Positions 27,062-36,014 are shown, counted from the first letter of the stretch. The stretch is DNA of 64,000 bases from Klenkia marina (GCF_900101025.1 NZ_FMUH01000001.1:434001-498000), one strand, 5' to 3'. Numbers and translations: made by a program. Notes: generated by a model not told the origin, from the letters alone.

Positions 27062-29688
27062 GACCGCTGCCCCCGTGGACCCGCGCCCCGCTGCTGGGCC
27101 TGCGCCAGCCGGCGGCGGTGCTCGCCGTGCTGGTCACCACCGCGATCCTGGCCTGCGCGGTGGCCAGCGCCCCGCTCTTCCTGTCCTCGGCCCGCTCGGC
27201 CGCGCTGCAGGAGCAGCTCGGCCCGCAGTGCGCCGAGGCGGCCCGACCCGCGGTGACCGCGGGCATCCCGGCGCCGGTGGGCGACCGGGCCGCAGCCCTC
27301 GCCGCGGCCCCCGCCCAGGCCTGGACGACGCTGGGCCGCGCCTCGCGGACCGTGCTGGTCGTCGACGGGGCCCTGGGCGGCGGCGGCAACCGCCAGTTCG
27401 GGGTGCCCGTCGCCGGCGCCGACGGGTTCGACCTCAGCCAGCCGGCCAGGCTGCTGTGGAAGCCGGGCATGGTCGACCACCTCGACGTCCGCGCCCAGGT
27501 GCCCGGCGCCGGCGTCTGGCTGCCCGCCAGCTACGCGCAGGCGGCCGGGGTGACCGCCGGCGGCACGATCGCGGTGCGCGGGGTGCCGGTGCAGGTCAGC
27601 GGGGTCTACACCGACCTCTTCGACACCGACCCGGGCGCCTTCTGGTGCGACCAGGAGGACCTGTTCACCAACGCCGCCAGCACCAACACCCCGCCCCCGG
27701 CCCTGCTGCTGGCCACCGACGAGTCCACCCTCGTCGGGCTCGCCGAGCGGGCCCAGGGATCGTTGCGGGCCACCGCCGCGGTGCCGGTCGACGGCTCGAG
27801 GCTCACCGCCAGCCGGGCCGCCGAGCTGGCCGACCTGACCCAGCGGGCGCTCGCCGACGTCGCCGCGACCGACCTGCTGCCGCCCGACGGCCAGCTGTAC
27901 GCCGACCAGCGGCTGTCCGACGCCACCGCCCGGGCGCAGGTGCTGGCCGACGGACTGCGCGGCCCCGTCGTGCCGGTCGCCGCGGCCGGCGGGTTGCTCG
28001 CGCTCGTGCTGGTCGCGGCCGCCGGCAGCTTCTGGGCCGACCGCCGGGCGGCCGAGGTGCGGCTGCTCGCCGCGCGCGGGGTGGGGCCGGTGCCGCTGGC
28101 CGGCAAGGCCGCGCTCGAGCTGGGGCTGCCCGCCCTCGCCGGGGCGGCCCTGGGCTGGGCGGCGTCCCGGGGGCTGACCGGGGTGCTGGGGCCGGCTCCC
28201 GAGGTCGACCCGTCGGCGACGTCAGCGGCGCTGGTCGCCGGGGTGGGCGCGTTCATCGTCGGGCTGGGGGCCGCCGCCGTCGTGGCCGGGCTGCGCGCCC
28301 GGGGGACGGCGGAGCGCCCGCTGGGCACCGGGCCCCGCTGGCCGGCGCGGGTGCCGTGGGAGGTGGCAGTGCTGCTGGCCGCGGGGCTGTGCTGGGTGCT
28401 GCTGCGCGGCCGCGACGCGGTCGTCTCCGACGGGGGCGTCGCCCAGGTGTCGGGCCTGCTGGTGGCGCTCCCCCTGCTCGCCGTCGCCGGCGCCGCGGTG
28501 CTGGTCGCCCGGGTGCTCACCGCCGGCCTGCCCCGGCTGCGGGGGTGGGCCGCCGGCCGTCCGGTGCCGGTGTTCCTCGCGGTCAACCGGTGGGCCGCCG
28601 CCCGCGGGGCCACGGCCGTGCTGCTGGTCGCGGTCGCCCTGCCGGTCGCCGTGCTGGGCTGCACCGCGACGCTCACCGCCAGCTCCCGGGCCACGCTGGA
28701 GGCCAAGGTGGGTGTGCAGCTGGGGGCCGGGGCCGTGGCGGCGACGTCCACCCGCATCGACCCCGCCGCCGTCACCGGCCCCGACGGCACCACCGTCGTG
28801 CGGTTCGGCCAGGCCACCGCCCAGCCCGCGGACGGCGGCCCGCGCACGGGGGTGCAGGTGCTGGCGGTCGACCCCACGACCTTCGCGGGCACCGCGTTCT
28901 GGGTCGACTCCTTCGCCGCCGAGCCCCTGCCCGACCTGCTGCGGGCGCTGACCGAGGACTCGACCGCGGTGCCCGTGGTGGCCGCGGGCCTGTCGACCGG
29001 CCCCCACCAGCTGCGCCTGGGTACCCAGGAGGTCGACGTCGAGGTCGTCGCGACCGCCGACGTGCTGCCCGGACGACGCGCCGACGCCCCCGTGCTCCTC
29101 GTCGACCGGTCCCTGCTGCCCGAGGTGCCGCGCACGGCCGGCTCGGACCAGAGCGTCGAGCGCTGGACCGACGGCGACGTCGCGGTCGCCGCCCAGGAGC
29201 TGCGCGACGCCGGCGCCGTGCGCGTCCTGGACACCGTGCCGGCCGACGTCCAGCGGGCCGCGAACCTGCTCGGCATCACCTGGACCTTCGGCTACCTGTC
29301 GGCGCTGGCGGTGTTCGCCGGGGTGATCGGGGCCGCCGGCCTGCTGCTGCACCTCGAGGCGCGGTCGCGCACCCGGGTGAGCGGCTACGTCATGGCCCGC
29401 CGGTTGGGCCTGCGCCGCAGCGCGCACCTGCGGTCGCTGCTCGTCGAGCTCGGTGCCGCGGCCGTCGTGGGCGTCGTGGTCGGTGGTGCGCTCGCCGCCT
29501 GTGCCGTGGCGACGGTGTACCGGCGCCTCGACGTCGACCTCGTGCGCCCGCCCACGCCGCTGCTCGACGTCCCGTGGCCCGCGGTCGCCGGCACGGTCGC
29601 CGCCGCCCTGCTGGTGGCCGCCGGGGCCGCCCTCTACGCCCAACGCGCCGCCGACCGCGCCGACCCCTCCAGCGTCCTGCGCGAGTAG
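27058..29688 (+). CDS. FtsX-like ABC permease
   Basis: An 876-aa membrane protein. After an N-terminal helix (about 17-37) comes a large extracytoplasmic domain (about 40-300), then a cluster of helices (about 305-395 and 435-500), a second extracytoplasmic domain (about 540-730), and terminal helices (about 745-870). This is the double FtsX arrangement of long MacB-like permeases. GTG at 27058 is chosen from the 4-bp overlap with the ATPase gene. It is the last gene of the operon, followed by a hairpin repeat. The cargo is not inferable. Confidence 0.88.
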   Translation: MRPLPPWTRAPLLGLRQPAAVLAVLVTTAILACAVASAPLFLSSARSAALQEQLGPQCAEAARPAVTAGIPAPVGDRAAALAAAPAQAWTTLGRASRTVLVVDGALGGGGNRQFGVPVAGADGFDLSQPARLLWKPGMVDHLDVRAQVPGAGVWLPASYAQAAGVTAGGTIAVRGVPVQVSGVYTDLFDTDPGAFWCDQEDLFTNAASTNTPPPALLLATDESTLVGLAERAQGSLRATAAVPVDGSRLTASRAAELADLTQRALADVAATDLLPPDGQLYADQRLSDATARAQVLADGLRGPVVPVAAAGGLLALVLVAAAGSFWADRRAAEVRLLAARGVGPVPLAGKAALELGLPALAGAALGWAASRGLTGVLGPAPEVDPSATSAALVAGVGAFIVGLGAAAVVAGLRARGTAERPLGTGPRWPARVPWEVAVLLAAGLCWVLLRGRDAVVSDGGVAQVSGLLVALPLLAVAGAAVLVARVLTAGLPRLRGWAAGRPVPVFLAVNRWAAARGATAVLLVAVALPVAVLGCTATLTASSRATLEAKVGVQLGAGAVAATSTRIDPAAVTGPDGTTVVRFGQATAQPADGGPRTGVQVLAVDPTTFAGTAFWVDSFAAEPLPDLLRALTEDSTAVPVVAAGLSTGPHQLRLGTQEVDVEVVATADVLPGRRADAPVLLVDRSLLPEVPRTAGSDQSVERWTDGDVAVAAQELRDAGAVRVLDTVPADVQRAANLLGITWTFGYLSALAVFAGVIGAAGLLLHLEARSRTRVSGYVMARRLGLRRSAHLRSLLVELGAAAVVGVVVGGALAACAVATVYRRLDVDLVRPPTPLLDVPWPAVAGTVAAALLVAAGAALYAQRAADRADPSSVLRE

Positions 29689-29729
29689 GAGGACCTCGTC
29701 GCCACCCACGACGAGGCCGTTCCATCACC
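29689..29729. repeat. Intergenic hairpin repeat, copy D (short form)
   Basis: Starts right after the permease stop and ends at the stop of the convergent thioesterase gene. CCTCGTCG and CGACGAGG form a perfect 8-bp stem with a 7-nt loop. The outer words AGGACCT and GGCCGTTCCATCACCTCACC match copy C (GGCCGTTCCAGCACCTCACC), so it is a short member of the same family. Confidence 0.7.
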
Positions 29730-30545
29730 TCACCTGGGCAGGCGGGCGAGCTGGCGGGACTGCGCGACCAGGCGACCGGTGGAGTCCCAGACCCGGTAGT
29801 CCTCGTCGACCCAGCCGTCGGAGGCCTCGCCGCCGCGCGCCTCGACCAGGCACCAGCCCGGCGCCGGGACCGCCCGCACCAGGGTCTGCAGCTGCACCGT
29901 GGGCGCCCAGCCGAACCGGCCGGTGGCCCACGAGGTCGGCGGCAGCGCGTCGGTGAAGGCGACCAGGCCCAGCGGGTCGGGCTCGCGGCCGTCGGCGAAG
30001 CGCAGCCAGGCCCGCATCACCGGCTCGGCACCGGGCTGGCCGAGGGCCCAGCCGGCGGTGAGCGGGTCGAGCCGGGTCTCCACGCGCTGCGAGAGCCCCG
30101 GCACCTGCACCCCGGGCGGAGCGAGGTGGGCGTGCTCGGCGATCGAGAAGCAGTCCTCGACCGGGGTCGCCGCGGGCGGGGGGACGGAGTGCTCGGCGGC
30201 GACGTCGTGCAGGGTCGCCGTGGTGACCTGCACCGAGACGGCCGGCCCGCCGGGGTCGGAGAGGACGACGACCGCGTGCTGCAGGGTGCGGCCGGCCGGA
30301 CCGGGGGTCACCGCGAGGGTGGCCGGCCCGGGTGCGGCGGCGCGCAGGTAGCTGGCCGACAGCGCGACCGGGTGCGCGTGCGGGGAGACCTCGACCGCGG
30401 CCCGGGCGACGACGGCCAGCAGGTAGCCGCCGTTGAGCACCCCACCGCCGACGTCCCAGCCGGGGTCCAGCTCGGTGGTGAAGCCGCCGGCGGTGGGGGT
30501 CAGCGCGGTGGCGCGGTCGAAGGCGGTGTCGGGCGTGGTCGGCAC
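29730..30545 (-). CDS. Acyl-CoA thioesterase family protein (double hotdog, TesB-like)
   Basis: A 271-aa protein built of two hotdog halves: N-terminal LDPGWDVGGGVLNGGYLLAV (about 24-43) and C-terminal PGWCLVEARGGEASDGWVDE. This fits the thioesterase family that hydrolyses medium-chain acyl-CoA. GTG at 30545 gives the family-like N-terminus; the Shine-Dalgarno is weak. It is last in a same-strand run with the small membrane-protein and MFS genes (31 bp from the former). The preferred acyl chain is unknown. Confidence 0.82.
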   Translation of the reverse strand: MPTTPDTAFDRATALTPTAGGFTTELDPGWDVGGGVLNGGYLLAVVARAAVEVSPHAHPVALSASYLRAAAPGPATLAVTPGPAGRTLQHAVVVLSDPGGPAVSVQVTTATLHDVAAEHSVPPPAATPVEDCFSIAEHAHLAPPGVQVPGLSQRVETRLDPLTAGWALGQPGAEPVMRAWLRFADGREPDPLGLVAFTDALPPTSWATGRFGWAPTVQLQTLVRAVPAPGWCLVEARGGEASDGWVDEDYRVWDSTGRLVAQSRQLARLPR

Positions 30546-30576
30546 GCGGCACAGGGTGCCACCGCCCGGCGCGGGG

Positions 30577-31047
30577 TCAGCCGCGGGGCCCGGCCAGGAC
30601 GAGGCCGGCGTCGACCAGCGCGACCACGAGCCGCAGCCGCTCCAGCTCGCGCTCCTCCCCCGGCGCGGTGCCGGCCAACCGGTGCGGCACCTCGAGGGTC
30701 GCCGCGGCCTCGGCCAGCACGTCGTCGTAGGCCGCCTGCACCCCGGCCCGGTGCGCGGCCGACCCGGTGGACACCAGGGCGAGCTCGCGGCCCAGCCGGC
30801 GCAGGTCGGCGGCCACGGCCTCCAGCGGCCGCCGCGGCGGTGCGCCCGCACGGGCGGACCCCGTCGCGGCGCGCTCCCGCGGCCGACGGCCGGGACGGCG
30901 GCGCACCCGTCGTGGCACGGGCAGGCGCAGGGTGCCGGTGAACAGTCGCAGGGCCAGCTCGAAGATCCAGCACCCGGCGACCGCCATGGCGGTGACGAGG
31001 CCCAGCTGCACGGGCCAGGAGCCGAGGACCTCCGCCGCCGCAGCCAT
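30577..31047 (-). CDS. Hypothetical membrane protein, 156 aa
   Basis: No family recognised. One transmembrane helix near the N-terminus (about 12-32, VQLGLVTAMAVAGCWIFELAL) is followed by a strongly basic cytosolic stretch (about 42-62, [14 protein letters not shown]) and a predicted helical region to the end. The ATG at 31047 is preceded at 6 nt by TACGGT, a leaderless-type -10 box. It lies 71 bp after the MFS gene and 31 bp before the thioesterase gene on the same strand. Confidence 0.65.
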   Translation of the reverse strand: MAAAAEVLGSWPVQLGLVTAMAVAGCWIFELALRLFTGTLRLPVPRRVRRRPGRRPRERAATGSARAGAPPRRPLEAVAADLRRLGRELALVSTGSAAHRAGVQAAYDDVLAEAAATLEVPHRLAGTAPGEERELERLRLVVALVDAGLVLAGPRG

Positions 31048-31053
31048 GCCGGG

Positions 31054-31059
31054 ACCGTA
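31054..31059 (-). promoter_or_regulatory. TACGGT -10 box (leaderless type)
   Basis: On the minus strand TACGGT ends 6 nt before the ATG at 31047, in the same position as TACGGT before the DUF2510 gene at 59227. Confidence 0.35.
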
Positions 31060-31118
31060 GGCGCTCCCGCCCCGGCCCACAACGGCCCGCACCGGCCCTC
31101 CACGGCGATCGCCGTCGG

Positions 31119-32450
31119 TCAGCGGCGGGCGACCGGCGTCCCCGGCACCTCGGCGGCGGCCTCCTCGACCACCCCGGCGACGGCGACCGGGCCGGGCAGC
31201 GGGTCGACGTGCAGCCGCACGCTGGGCGGGGCGACGTGCGCCTCGACCCGCACGTGCCGCCCGCGGGCCAGCACCGCCCCGACCGCGACCGCGGCCAGCA
31301 GCACGACCAACCCGCTGGAGACCAGCCCCCACCGGGCACCCAGGTGCTGGGAGACCCAGCCCACCAGCGGTGCGCCGACCGGGGTGCCACCCATGAAGCA
31401 CATGAAGTAGAGCGCCAGGATCCGCCCGCGCATCTGCGGTTCGACCCCCAGCTGCACGAAGCTGTTGCAGGCCACGCTGAACACCAGCCCGGCCGCCCCG
31501 CAGGGCACCAGCAGCACGGCGTAGGCCCACTCGGTCGGCATCAGCCCGCTGACCGCGGTCACCGCGCCGAACGCCATCGCGGCCAGCAGCAGGAACCGCT
31601 GCTGCGGGCGGCTGTCGCGGCGGGTGGAGACCAGGGCGCCGCTGAGCGAGCCGACCGCGAACGCCGTCGACAGCAGGCCGAAGGCGCCGGCCCCCAGGCC
31701 GAACACCTCGCGGGCCATGAGCGCCACGGTGATCTGCGAGTTGAACCCGAAGGTGCCGACGACGAACGCCAGCACCATCGCCAGCTGGAGGTCGGGGTGC
31801 GCACGGGTGTAGGCCAGGGCGGCCCGCAGCTGCCCGCGGGCCCGGGCGACCGGGGGGCTGTGCTGCAGCTCGGCGTCGCGCATCAGCGCCAGCGCGCACA
31901 CCGTGGCCGCGAAGCTGGCGGCGTTGACGAAGAACGCGGGTGCGGTGTCGCCCCCCGACGCGGCGATCACCCCGCCGGCCAGCGCCGGCCCCACCAGCCG
32001 GGCGCCGTTGAACACCGTGGAGTTGAGGCTCACCGCGTTGCCCAGCAGCGCCGGGCCGACCATCTCCGACACGAACGACTGGCGGGCGGGGGTGTCCAGG
32101 GCGCTCACGGCACCCAGGGCCAGCGCGAGGGCGAAGACGTGCCACAGCTCGATGCCCCCGCTGGCCACGAGCACGGCGAGCGCGAGGGCCAGGACGCCGA
32201 GCACGGTCTGGGTGACCAGCAGCATGCGGCGCTTGTCGTACCGGTCGGCGAGCAGCCCGCCGTAGAAGGTCAGGGCCAGGGTGGGGGCGAACTGCAGGGC
32301 GGTGACCACGCCGAGGGCGGTGCCGCTGCCGCCCGAGAGCTGGAGGACGAGCCAGTCCTGACCGATCCGCTGCATCCAGGTGCCGGTGAGCGAGACCAGG
32401 TTGGCGCCGACGTAGACCCGGAAGTTGTGCACGGCCAGGGCGCGGAACAT
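31119..32450 (-). CDS. MFS transporter (EntS/DUF894-like)
   Basis: A 443-aa major facilitator protein with 12 hydrophobic segments and the loop motif GGLLADRYDKRRML between helices 2 and 3. The N-terminus NFRVYVGANLVSLTGTWMQR is typical of the DUF894/enterobactin-exporter group. A stop codon is in frame 20 codons upstream with no other start between, so ATG at 32450 is fixed. It lies 71 bp after a MarR gene on the same strand, which suggests MarR-controlled efflux. The C-terminal 60 aa are a cytosolic tail rich in Val/Ala/Pro. Confidence 0.92.
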   Translation of the reverse strand: MFRALAVHNFRVYVGANLVSLTGTWMQRIGQDWLVLQLSGGSGTALGVVTALQFAPTLALTFYGGLLADRYDKRRMLLVTQTVLGVLALALAVLVASGGIELWHVFALALALGAVSALDTPARQSFVSEMVGPALLGNAVSLNSTVFNGARLVGPALAGGVIAASGGDTAPAFFVNAASFAATVCALALMRDAELQHSPPVARARGQLRAALAYTRAHPDLQLAMVLAFVVGTFGFNSQITVALMAREVFGLGAGAFGLLSTAFAVGSLSGALVSTRRDSRPQQRFLLLAAMAFGAVTAVSGLMPTEWAYAVLLVPCGAAGLVFSVACNSFVQLGVEPQMRGRILALYFMCFMGGTPVGAPLVGWVSQHLGARWGLVSSGLVVLLAAVAVGAVLARGRHVRVEAHVAPPSVRLHVDPLPGPVAVAGVVEEAAAEVPGTPVARR

Positions 32451-32521
32451 GCCCGCGCGGCGTGGCGCGTCCTCGGTGCTGGTGCTCGAGCGGTCAGGCG
32501 TGGTCGGTCATCCCCCTGCGC

Positions 32522-32956
32522 TCACCCCGCGGCGAGCTCGTCCATGATGCGGGCGGCCTCCCGCAGGGTCGCCCGGTCCTCGGGCGAGAGGGCGTGCAGG
32601 CGCCCCGACAGCCACGCCTCGCGCGCCCGGGCCTCCTCGGTGAGCAGGCTCTCGGCGGCCGGGGTGAGGTCGATGACGACCTGACGACGGTCGGTGGGGT
32701 GCGGCGTGCGGGTGACCAGACCCTTGCCCTCCAGCGCCACCACGACCCGGGTCATGGACGGCGGCTGCACGCGCTCGTGCCCGGCCAGCTCACCCGGGCT
32801 CATCGCGCCGTGCCGCTTGAGCGTCGACAGCGCTGCGAGGTGGGTCAGGGTGACCGAGGTGTCGACGCGCTGGTTGCGCAGCCGACGGGAGAAGCGCATG
32901 ACCGCCAGCCGCAGGTCGTGCGCGAGGGCGGCGGTGTCCAGCGTCGTCCGCGCCAC
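32522..32956 (-). CDS. MarR family transcriptional regulator
   Basis: A 144-aa winged-helix repressor. The DNA-binding domain covers about 35-100: LTHLAALSTLKRHGAMSPGE, recognition helix VQPPSMTRVVVALEGKGL and wing RTPHPTDRRQVVIDLT; the outer helices form the dimer. The GTG start at 32956 has GAGGTGA 5-6 nt upstream. It is directly followed by an MFS exporter gene, the classic arrangement for MarR-controlled efflux, and the 59-bp upstream gap holds repeated TAACG words that could be its own operator. Confidence 0.93.
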   Translation of the reverse strand: MARTTLDTAALAHDLRLAVMRFSRRLRNQRVDTSVTLTHLAALSTLKRHGAMSPGELAGHERVQPPSMTRVVVALEGKGLVTRTPHPTDRRQVVIDLTPAAESLLTEEARAREAWLSGRLHALSPEDRATLREAARIMDELAAG

Positions 32957-32965
32957 GTGTCACCT

Positions 32966-32987
32966 CGTCAAGTCGTTAGCCCCGTTA
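32966..32987. promoter_or_regulatory. Possible MarR operator
   Basis: Three related pentamers, CGTCA (32966-32970), CGTTA (32974-32978) and CGTTA (32983-32987), lie 8-9 bp apart, and TTAGCCCCGTTAA is a loose inverted repeat. They lie 9-31 bp upstream of the marR start. Autoregulation is typical of the family; the site itself is inferred. Confidence 0.35.
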
Positions 32988-33015
32988 AGAGTACATCGAG
33001 CGGGGCCAGCAACCC

Positions 33016-34500
33016 TCAGAGCAGCTGCTGGACCGGCTCGATCGCGAAGTACACCACGAACAGCACGCCGACGACCCACATGAGCGGGTGCACGCGTCGG
33101 GCCCGACCGGTGGCCGCCATGAGCACCACGTAGCTGATCGTGCCGGCGCCGATGCCGTTGGTGATCGAGTAGGTGAACGGCATGAGCGCGATGGTCAGGA
33201 ACGCCGGGATGGCCAGGGTCAGGTCGTCCCAGTGCAGGTTCTTCACCTGGGCGATGAGCAGCGCACCGACGATGACCAGGATTGGCGAGGCGGCCTCGGA
33301 GGGGACGACGTCGACCAGCGGCGAGAACAGCGTGGCCACCAGGAAGAGCGCACCGGTGACGACGCTGGCCAGGCCGGTGCGGGCACCGTCGGCGACCCCC
33401 GCCGTGGACTCGACGTAGGTGGTGTTGGACGAGACGCTGGCGAACCCGCCGGCGGCCGCGGCCACCGAGTCGACCATGAGCACCGGCTGCGACTTCGGCA
33501 GGTTGTTGTGCTCGTCCAGCAGGCCGGCCTCGGCGCCGACGGCGGTGACCGAGCCGACGGTGTCGAAGAAGTCGGCCAGCATGAGGGCGAACACGATGAG
33601 CAGCGCGGCGATGACCCCGATGCGGGAGAACCCGCCGAACAGCGACACCTGGCCGATCTGGGAGAAGTCGGGCAGCCCGACGACCTGGTCGGGCAGCGTG
33701 GGCACCTGCAGCGCCCAGCCCTTGGGGTTGACCGACCCGTCGTCGAGGAAGGTCGGGCCGACCTTCGCGACCGCCTCGATGACCACCGCGAGCACGGTGG
33801 TCGCGATGAGCCCGATGAGCAGGGCCCCGCGGGTCCTCCGGACGACGAGGACGGCGGTGAGCAGCAGGCCGACGACGAAGACCAGCTGCGGCCAGCTGGC
33901 CAGGCTGCCGTCGATGCCGAAGGTGATGGGCACCGTGCCGGTCTGGGCGCGGCGCACGAAGCCGGAGTCGACCAGCCCGATGAGGGCGATGAAGAACCCG
34001 ATGCCCACCGCGATGGCGGTCTTGAGCTGGTCGGGGATGGCCTCGAACACGGCCTTGCGGAAGCCGGTCAGCACCAGGACGGTGATGAGCAGGCCCTCGA
34101 GCACGACCAGGCCCATGACCTCGGGCCAGCTGAGCTGGGTGGCTGCGTAGGCGGCGACGACGGCGTTGATGCCCAGCCCGGCGGCCAGCGCGAAGGGGTA
34201 GCGGCCGATGACGCCCATGGCGATGGTGAGCACGCCGGCGACGAGGGCCGTGACCGCGGCGACCGACCCGAAGTCCAACGTGTTCCCGTTGATGTCGGCG
34301 CCGGACAGGATGATCGGGTTGAGCACCACGATGTAGGCCATCGTGAAGAAGGTGACGAACCCGCCGCGCACCTCGCGGGCCACGGTGGACCGCCGCTGGG
34401 TGATGGAGAAGTAGCGGTCCAGCCCGTTCCTGGGCTTCATGACGGGGCCCGCGCTGCGCTTCTTGGAGGCGGCCTCGGTGGTCTCGATGTCGTCCGGCAC
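33016..34500 (-). CDS. NCS2/AzgA-family purine permease
   Basis: A 494-aa membrane transporter for adenine, guanine or hypoxanthine with proton symport. The family motif GFVTFFTMAYIVVLNP (about 47-62), LGINAVVAAYAA, the core FALMLADFFDTVGSV and SSNTTYVESTAGVADGARTG are all present; about 14 hydrophobic segments follow the usual pattern. The start is ATG at 34500 with the N-terminal 40 aa cytosolic. It is upstream of the marR-MFS genes on the same strand (59-bp gap) and divergent from the DUF2530 gene. The exact base specificity is uncertain. Confidence 0.94.
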   Translation of the reverse strand: MPDDIETTEAASKKRSAGPVMKPRNGLDRYFSITQRRSTVAREVRGGFVTFFTMAYIVVLNPIILSGADINGNTLDFGSVAAVTALVAGVLTIAMGVIGRYPFALAAGLGINAVVAAYAATQLSWPEVMGLVVLEGLLITVLVLTGFRKAVFEAIPDQLKTAIAVGIGFFIALIGLVDSGFVRRAQTGTVPITFGIDGSLASWPQLVFVVGLLLTAVLVVRRTRGALLIGLIATTVLAVVIEAVAKVGPTFLDDGSVNPKGWALQVPTLPDQVVGLPDFSQIGQVSLFGGFSRIGVIAALLIVFALMLADFFDTVGSVTAVGAEAGLLDEHNNLPKSQPVLMVDSVAAAAGGFASVSSNTTYVESTAGVADGARTGLASVVTGALFLVATLFSPLVDVVPSEAASPILVIVGALLIAQVKNLHWDDLTLAIPAFLTIALMPFTYSITNGIGAGTISYVVLMAATGRARRVHPLMWVVGVLFVVYFAIEPVQQLL

Positions 34501-34546
34501 GGCGACAGGGTGCCATGCGCAACGGGTTCGCAGGTCTCCTCCTGGT

Positions 34547-34552
34547 TACAGT
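34547..34552 (+). promoter_or_regulatory. TACAGT -10 box deciding the DUF2530 start
   Basis: TACAGT ends 7 nt before GTG 34560, the same geometry as other leaderless-type boxes in the window. It supports the shorter start of the DUF2530 gene. Confidence 0.45.
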
Positions 34553-34559
34553 CGCCGAC

Positions 34560-34763
34560 GTGCCCGCACCGACCCGTCCGTCGCCGCCCCCGCTGCAGGT
34601 GGGCCTGCGCCCCCTGGTGCTGGTCGGCGGTGCGCTGTGGGCCGTCGCGCTGGTCATCGTCCTGGTGCTCCCGGTCAACGCGGTGTGGGTGTGGACCTGC
34701 GTCTGCGGCCTGGTCCTCGCCGTCCTCGGCGTGGCCCTCATCCGCTGGCAACGCCAGCGCTGA
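34560..34763 (+). CDS. DUF2530 small membrane protein
   Basis: A 67-aa protein with two hydrophobic helices (about 15-34 and 38-58) and a short basic tail IRWQRQR; the PPPLQVGLRPLVLVGGALWAV start matches DUF2530 as I remember it. An ATG at 34515 would add 15 residues and would sit only 14 bp from the divergent permease start; GTG 34560 is preferred because the extra N-terminus is unlike the family and a TACAGT box lies 7 nt before it. Function unknown. Confidence 0.75.
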   Translation: MPAPTRPSPPPLQVGLRPLVLVGGALWAVALVIVLVLPVNAVWVWTCVCGLVLAVLGVALIRWQRQR

Positions 34764-35207
34764 CCACGCAGCACGGGGCCCGACTGCGCGCGCCCCGGCC
34801 CGACGCCCGACGACCGACCGGCGCCCGGCACCGGCCCGGCACCCCGACGCACCCCGATTGCCCGGTTCCCGCCCCCTGAGGACGCCCTGGGAGGGCAGGA
34901 ACCCCGCACTCCAGGTGCGGCACACCTCGAGACCGGCCTCCACGGGCTCTCGGCGCCCCGCAAGTCACCGCGGAGCCCGACCTCGACGTGCGGGGGCGAG
35001 GCACGAGCCCGATCTCGACGAGCGGGGGGCGCCGAGGAACGAGGCGCCTCCCCGAGGAGAGATCACCCCGCACCCGACAGCGACGGACCCCCGAGCGCAG
35101 CGAGCGGGCGCCGGGAGGGGGCCCGCAGGGTCCCCGATCCGTCGCAGGACGGGCTCAGCGCAGCCGGACCAGCCTCCTGGCCGCGGTCGGAGCCCGGAGG
35201 GCGACCA
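34764..35207. other. 444-bp gene-free, repeat-rich spacer
   Basis: No plausible gene on either strand. It contains a tandem imperfect repeat (34973-35042), the word CCTCCCCGAGGAG near 35047-35059, and a 19-mer GGGGCCCGCAGGGTCCCCG (35118-35136) that recurs inverted at 50534-50552. The words GACGGACCC (35082-35090) and GGGTCC...TCCGTC (35129-35143) can pair around the latter. It looks like degenerate copies of intergenic repeats between convergent genes. Confidence 0.6.
34973..35042. repeat. Tandem imperfect direct repeat
   Basis: Two head-to-tail units, 34973-35004 and 35005-35042, both start GAGCCCGA(C/T)CTCGACG, continue with a G-run and end GAGG(C/A)ACGA-like. The second is 6 bp longer. 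Confidence 0.65.
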
Positions 35208-36014
35208 TCAAAGGCTGTCGTAGGTGTCGGTGTTGTACAGCGGGGTCAGCTGGATCTCGGTGGTGTCGGCGGTGACCAGGTTGGCCTCGCTGTGCGCGCC
35301 GCAGCCGTGGTCGGTGGTGACGACGTGGCCGTCGGCGGGCGCGAACTCGTTGGCGCAGACGCCGAGCTCGAGCCGCACGGAGCCGGCCAGCGGCATGAGG
35401 AAGGCGCAGTCGCCGCAGGTGCCGGGGGCGTGCCGGGCGATGGGGGCGGTGGGGCCCCACTCGCCGGTGCGCCAGCGGGCGAGGGCCTCGCGGCGTCCCT
35501 CGAGGGAGAGCACGCGCTCGCGGCCGATGCCGATCTCCTGGGCGACCACCATGCCGGCGGGGTCGGCCGCGGCGTCGTCGTCTGCGAGGTAGGCGGGCAC
35601 GAGCCGGGGGTCGTCCTCGGTGACGGGCAGGACGTCGCCGACGGAGAGGTCGCCGGGGCGGACGCGCTCGTGCCAGGGCACCCAGGCCGGGGCGAGCAGG
35701 GCGGCGTCGCCGGGGAGCAGCACCACCTCGTCGACGGTGACGTGCTCCTCGCCGGGCACGCGGGCGACGGTGACGGCCCAGTGCCAGCCGACGTAGCCGG
35801 GCAGGGCGGCGGCGAAGGTGTGGGTGAGCACCTCGCCGAGGTCGTCCGAGGAGGCCTCGCGCGAGGCGCCGAGGTGCTCGGCGACCTCGTCGGCGGCGCC
35901 TGCGACCTCGACCGCGGCGGCGCGGGCGATCTCCACGGCCGAGGTCAGCACGTCGCCGGTGGAGGGGGCGGGCGCGGTCGGGGTGGTGGGCTCGGGAGCG
36001 GACACGCCCCCCAT
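35208..36014 (-). CDS. DUF3027 domain protein
   Basis: A 268-aa actinobacterial protein of unknown function. After a short Pro/Thr linker, helices occupy about 15-55; the C-terminal half has the cysteine pair CGDC (in GTCGDCAFLMPLAG), a further Cys in LGVCANEFAPADG, and HGCGAHSE. These four Cys/His positions suggest a bound metal, probably zinc. ATG at 36014 is chosen; a GTG three codons in (36005) is possible. It is divergent from the MFS gene, and homologues sit near the same MFS and cold-shock genes in mycobacteria, from memory. Confidence 0.85.
   Translation of the reverse strand: MGGVSAPEPTTPTAPAPSTGDVLTSAVEIARAAAVEVAGAADEVAEHLGASREASSDDLGEVLTHTFAAALPGYVGWHWAVTVARVPGEEHVTVDEVVLLPGDAALLAPAWVPWHERVRPGDLSVGDVLPVTEDDPRLVPAYLADDDAAADPAGMVVAQEIGIGRERVLSLEGRREALARWRTGEWGPTAPIARHAPGTCGDCAFLMPLAGSVRLELGVCANEFAPADGHVVTTDHGCGAHSEANLVTADTTEIQLTPLYNTDTYDSL

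Noticed and set aside
26616-30941. 1441-codon open frame spanning the ABC operon and beyond
   Set aside because: Out-of-frame shadow of the ATPase, permease and thioesterase genes; low-complexity Arg/Pro/Ala composition and no start signal.
32494-32511. Five-codon mini-ORF (ATGACCGACCACGCCTGA on the minus strand) between marR and the MFS gene
   Set aside because: Could be a leader peptide, but the G-run is directly adjacent to the ATG, so spacing for a ribosome binding site is wrong, and so short a frame is expected by chance.
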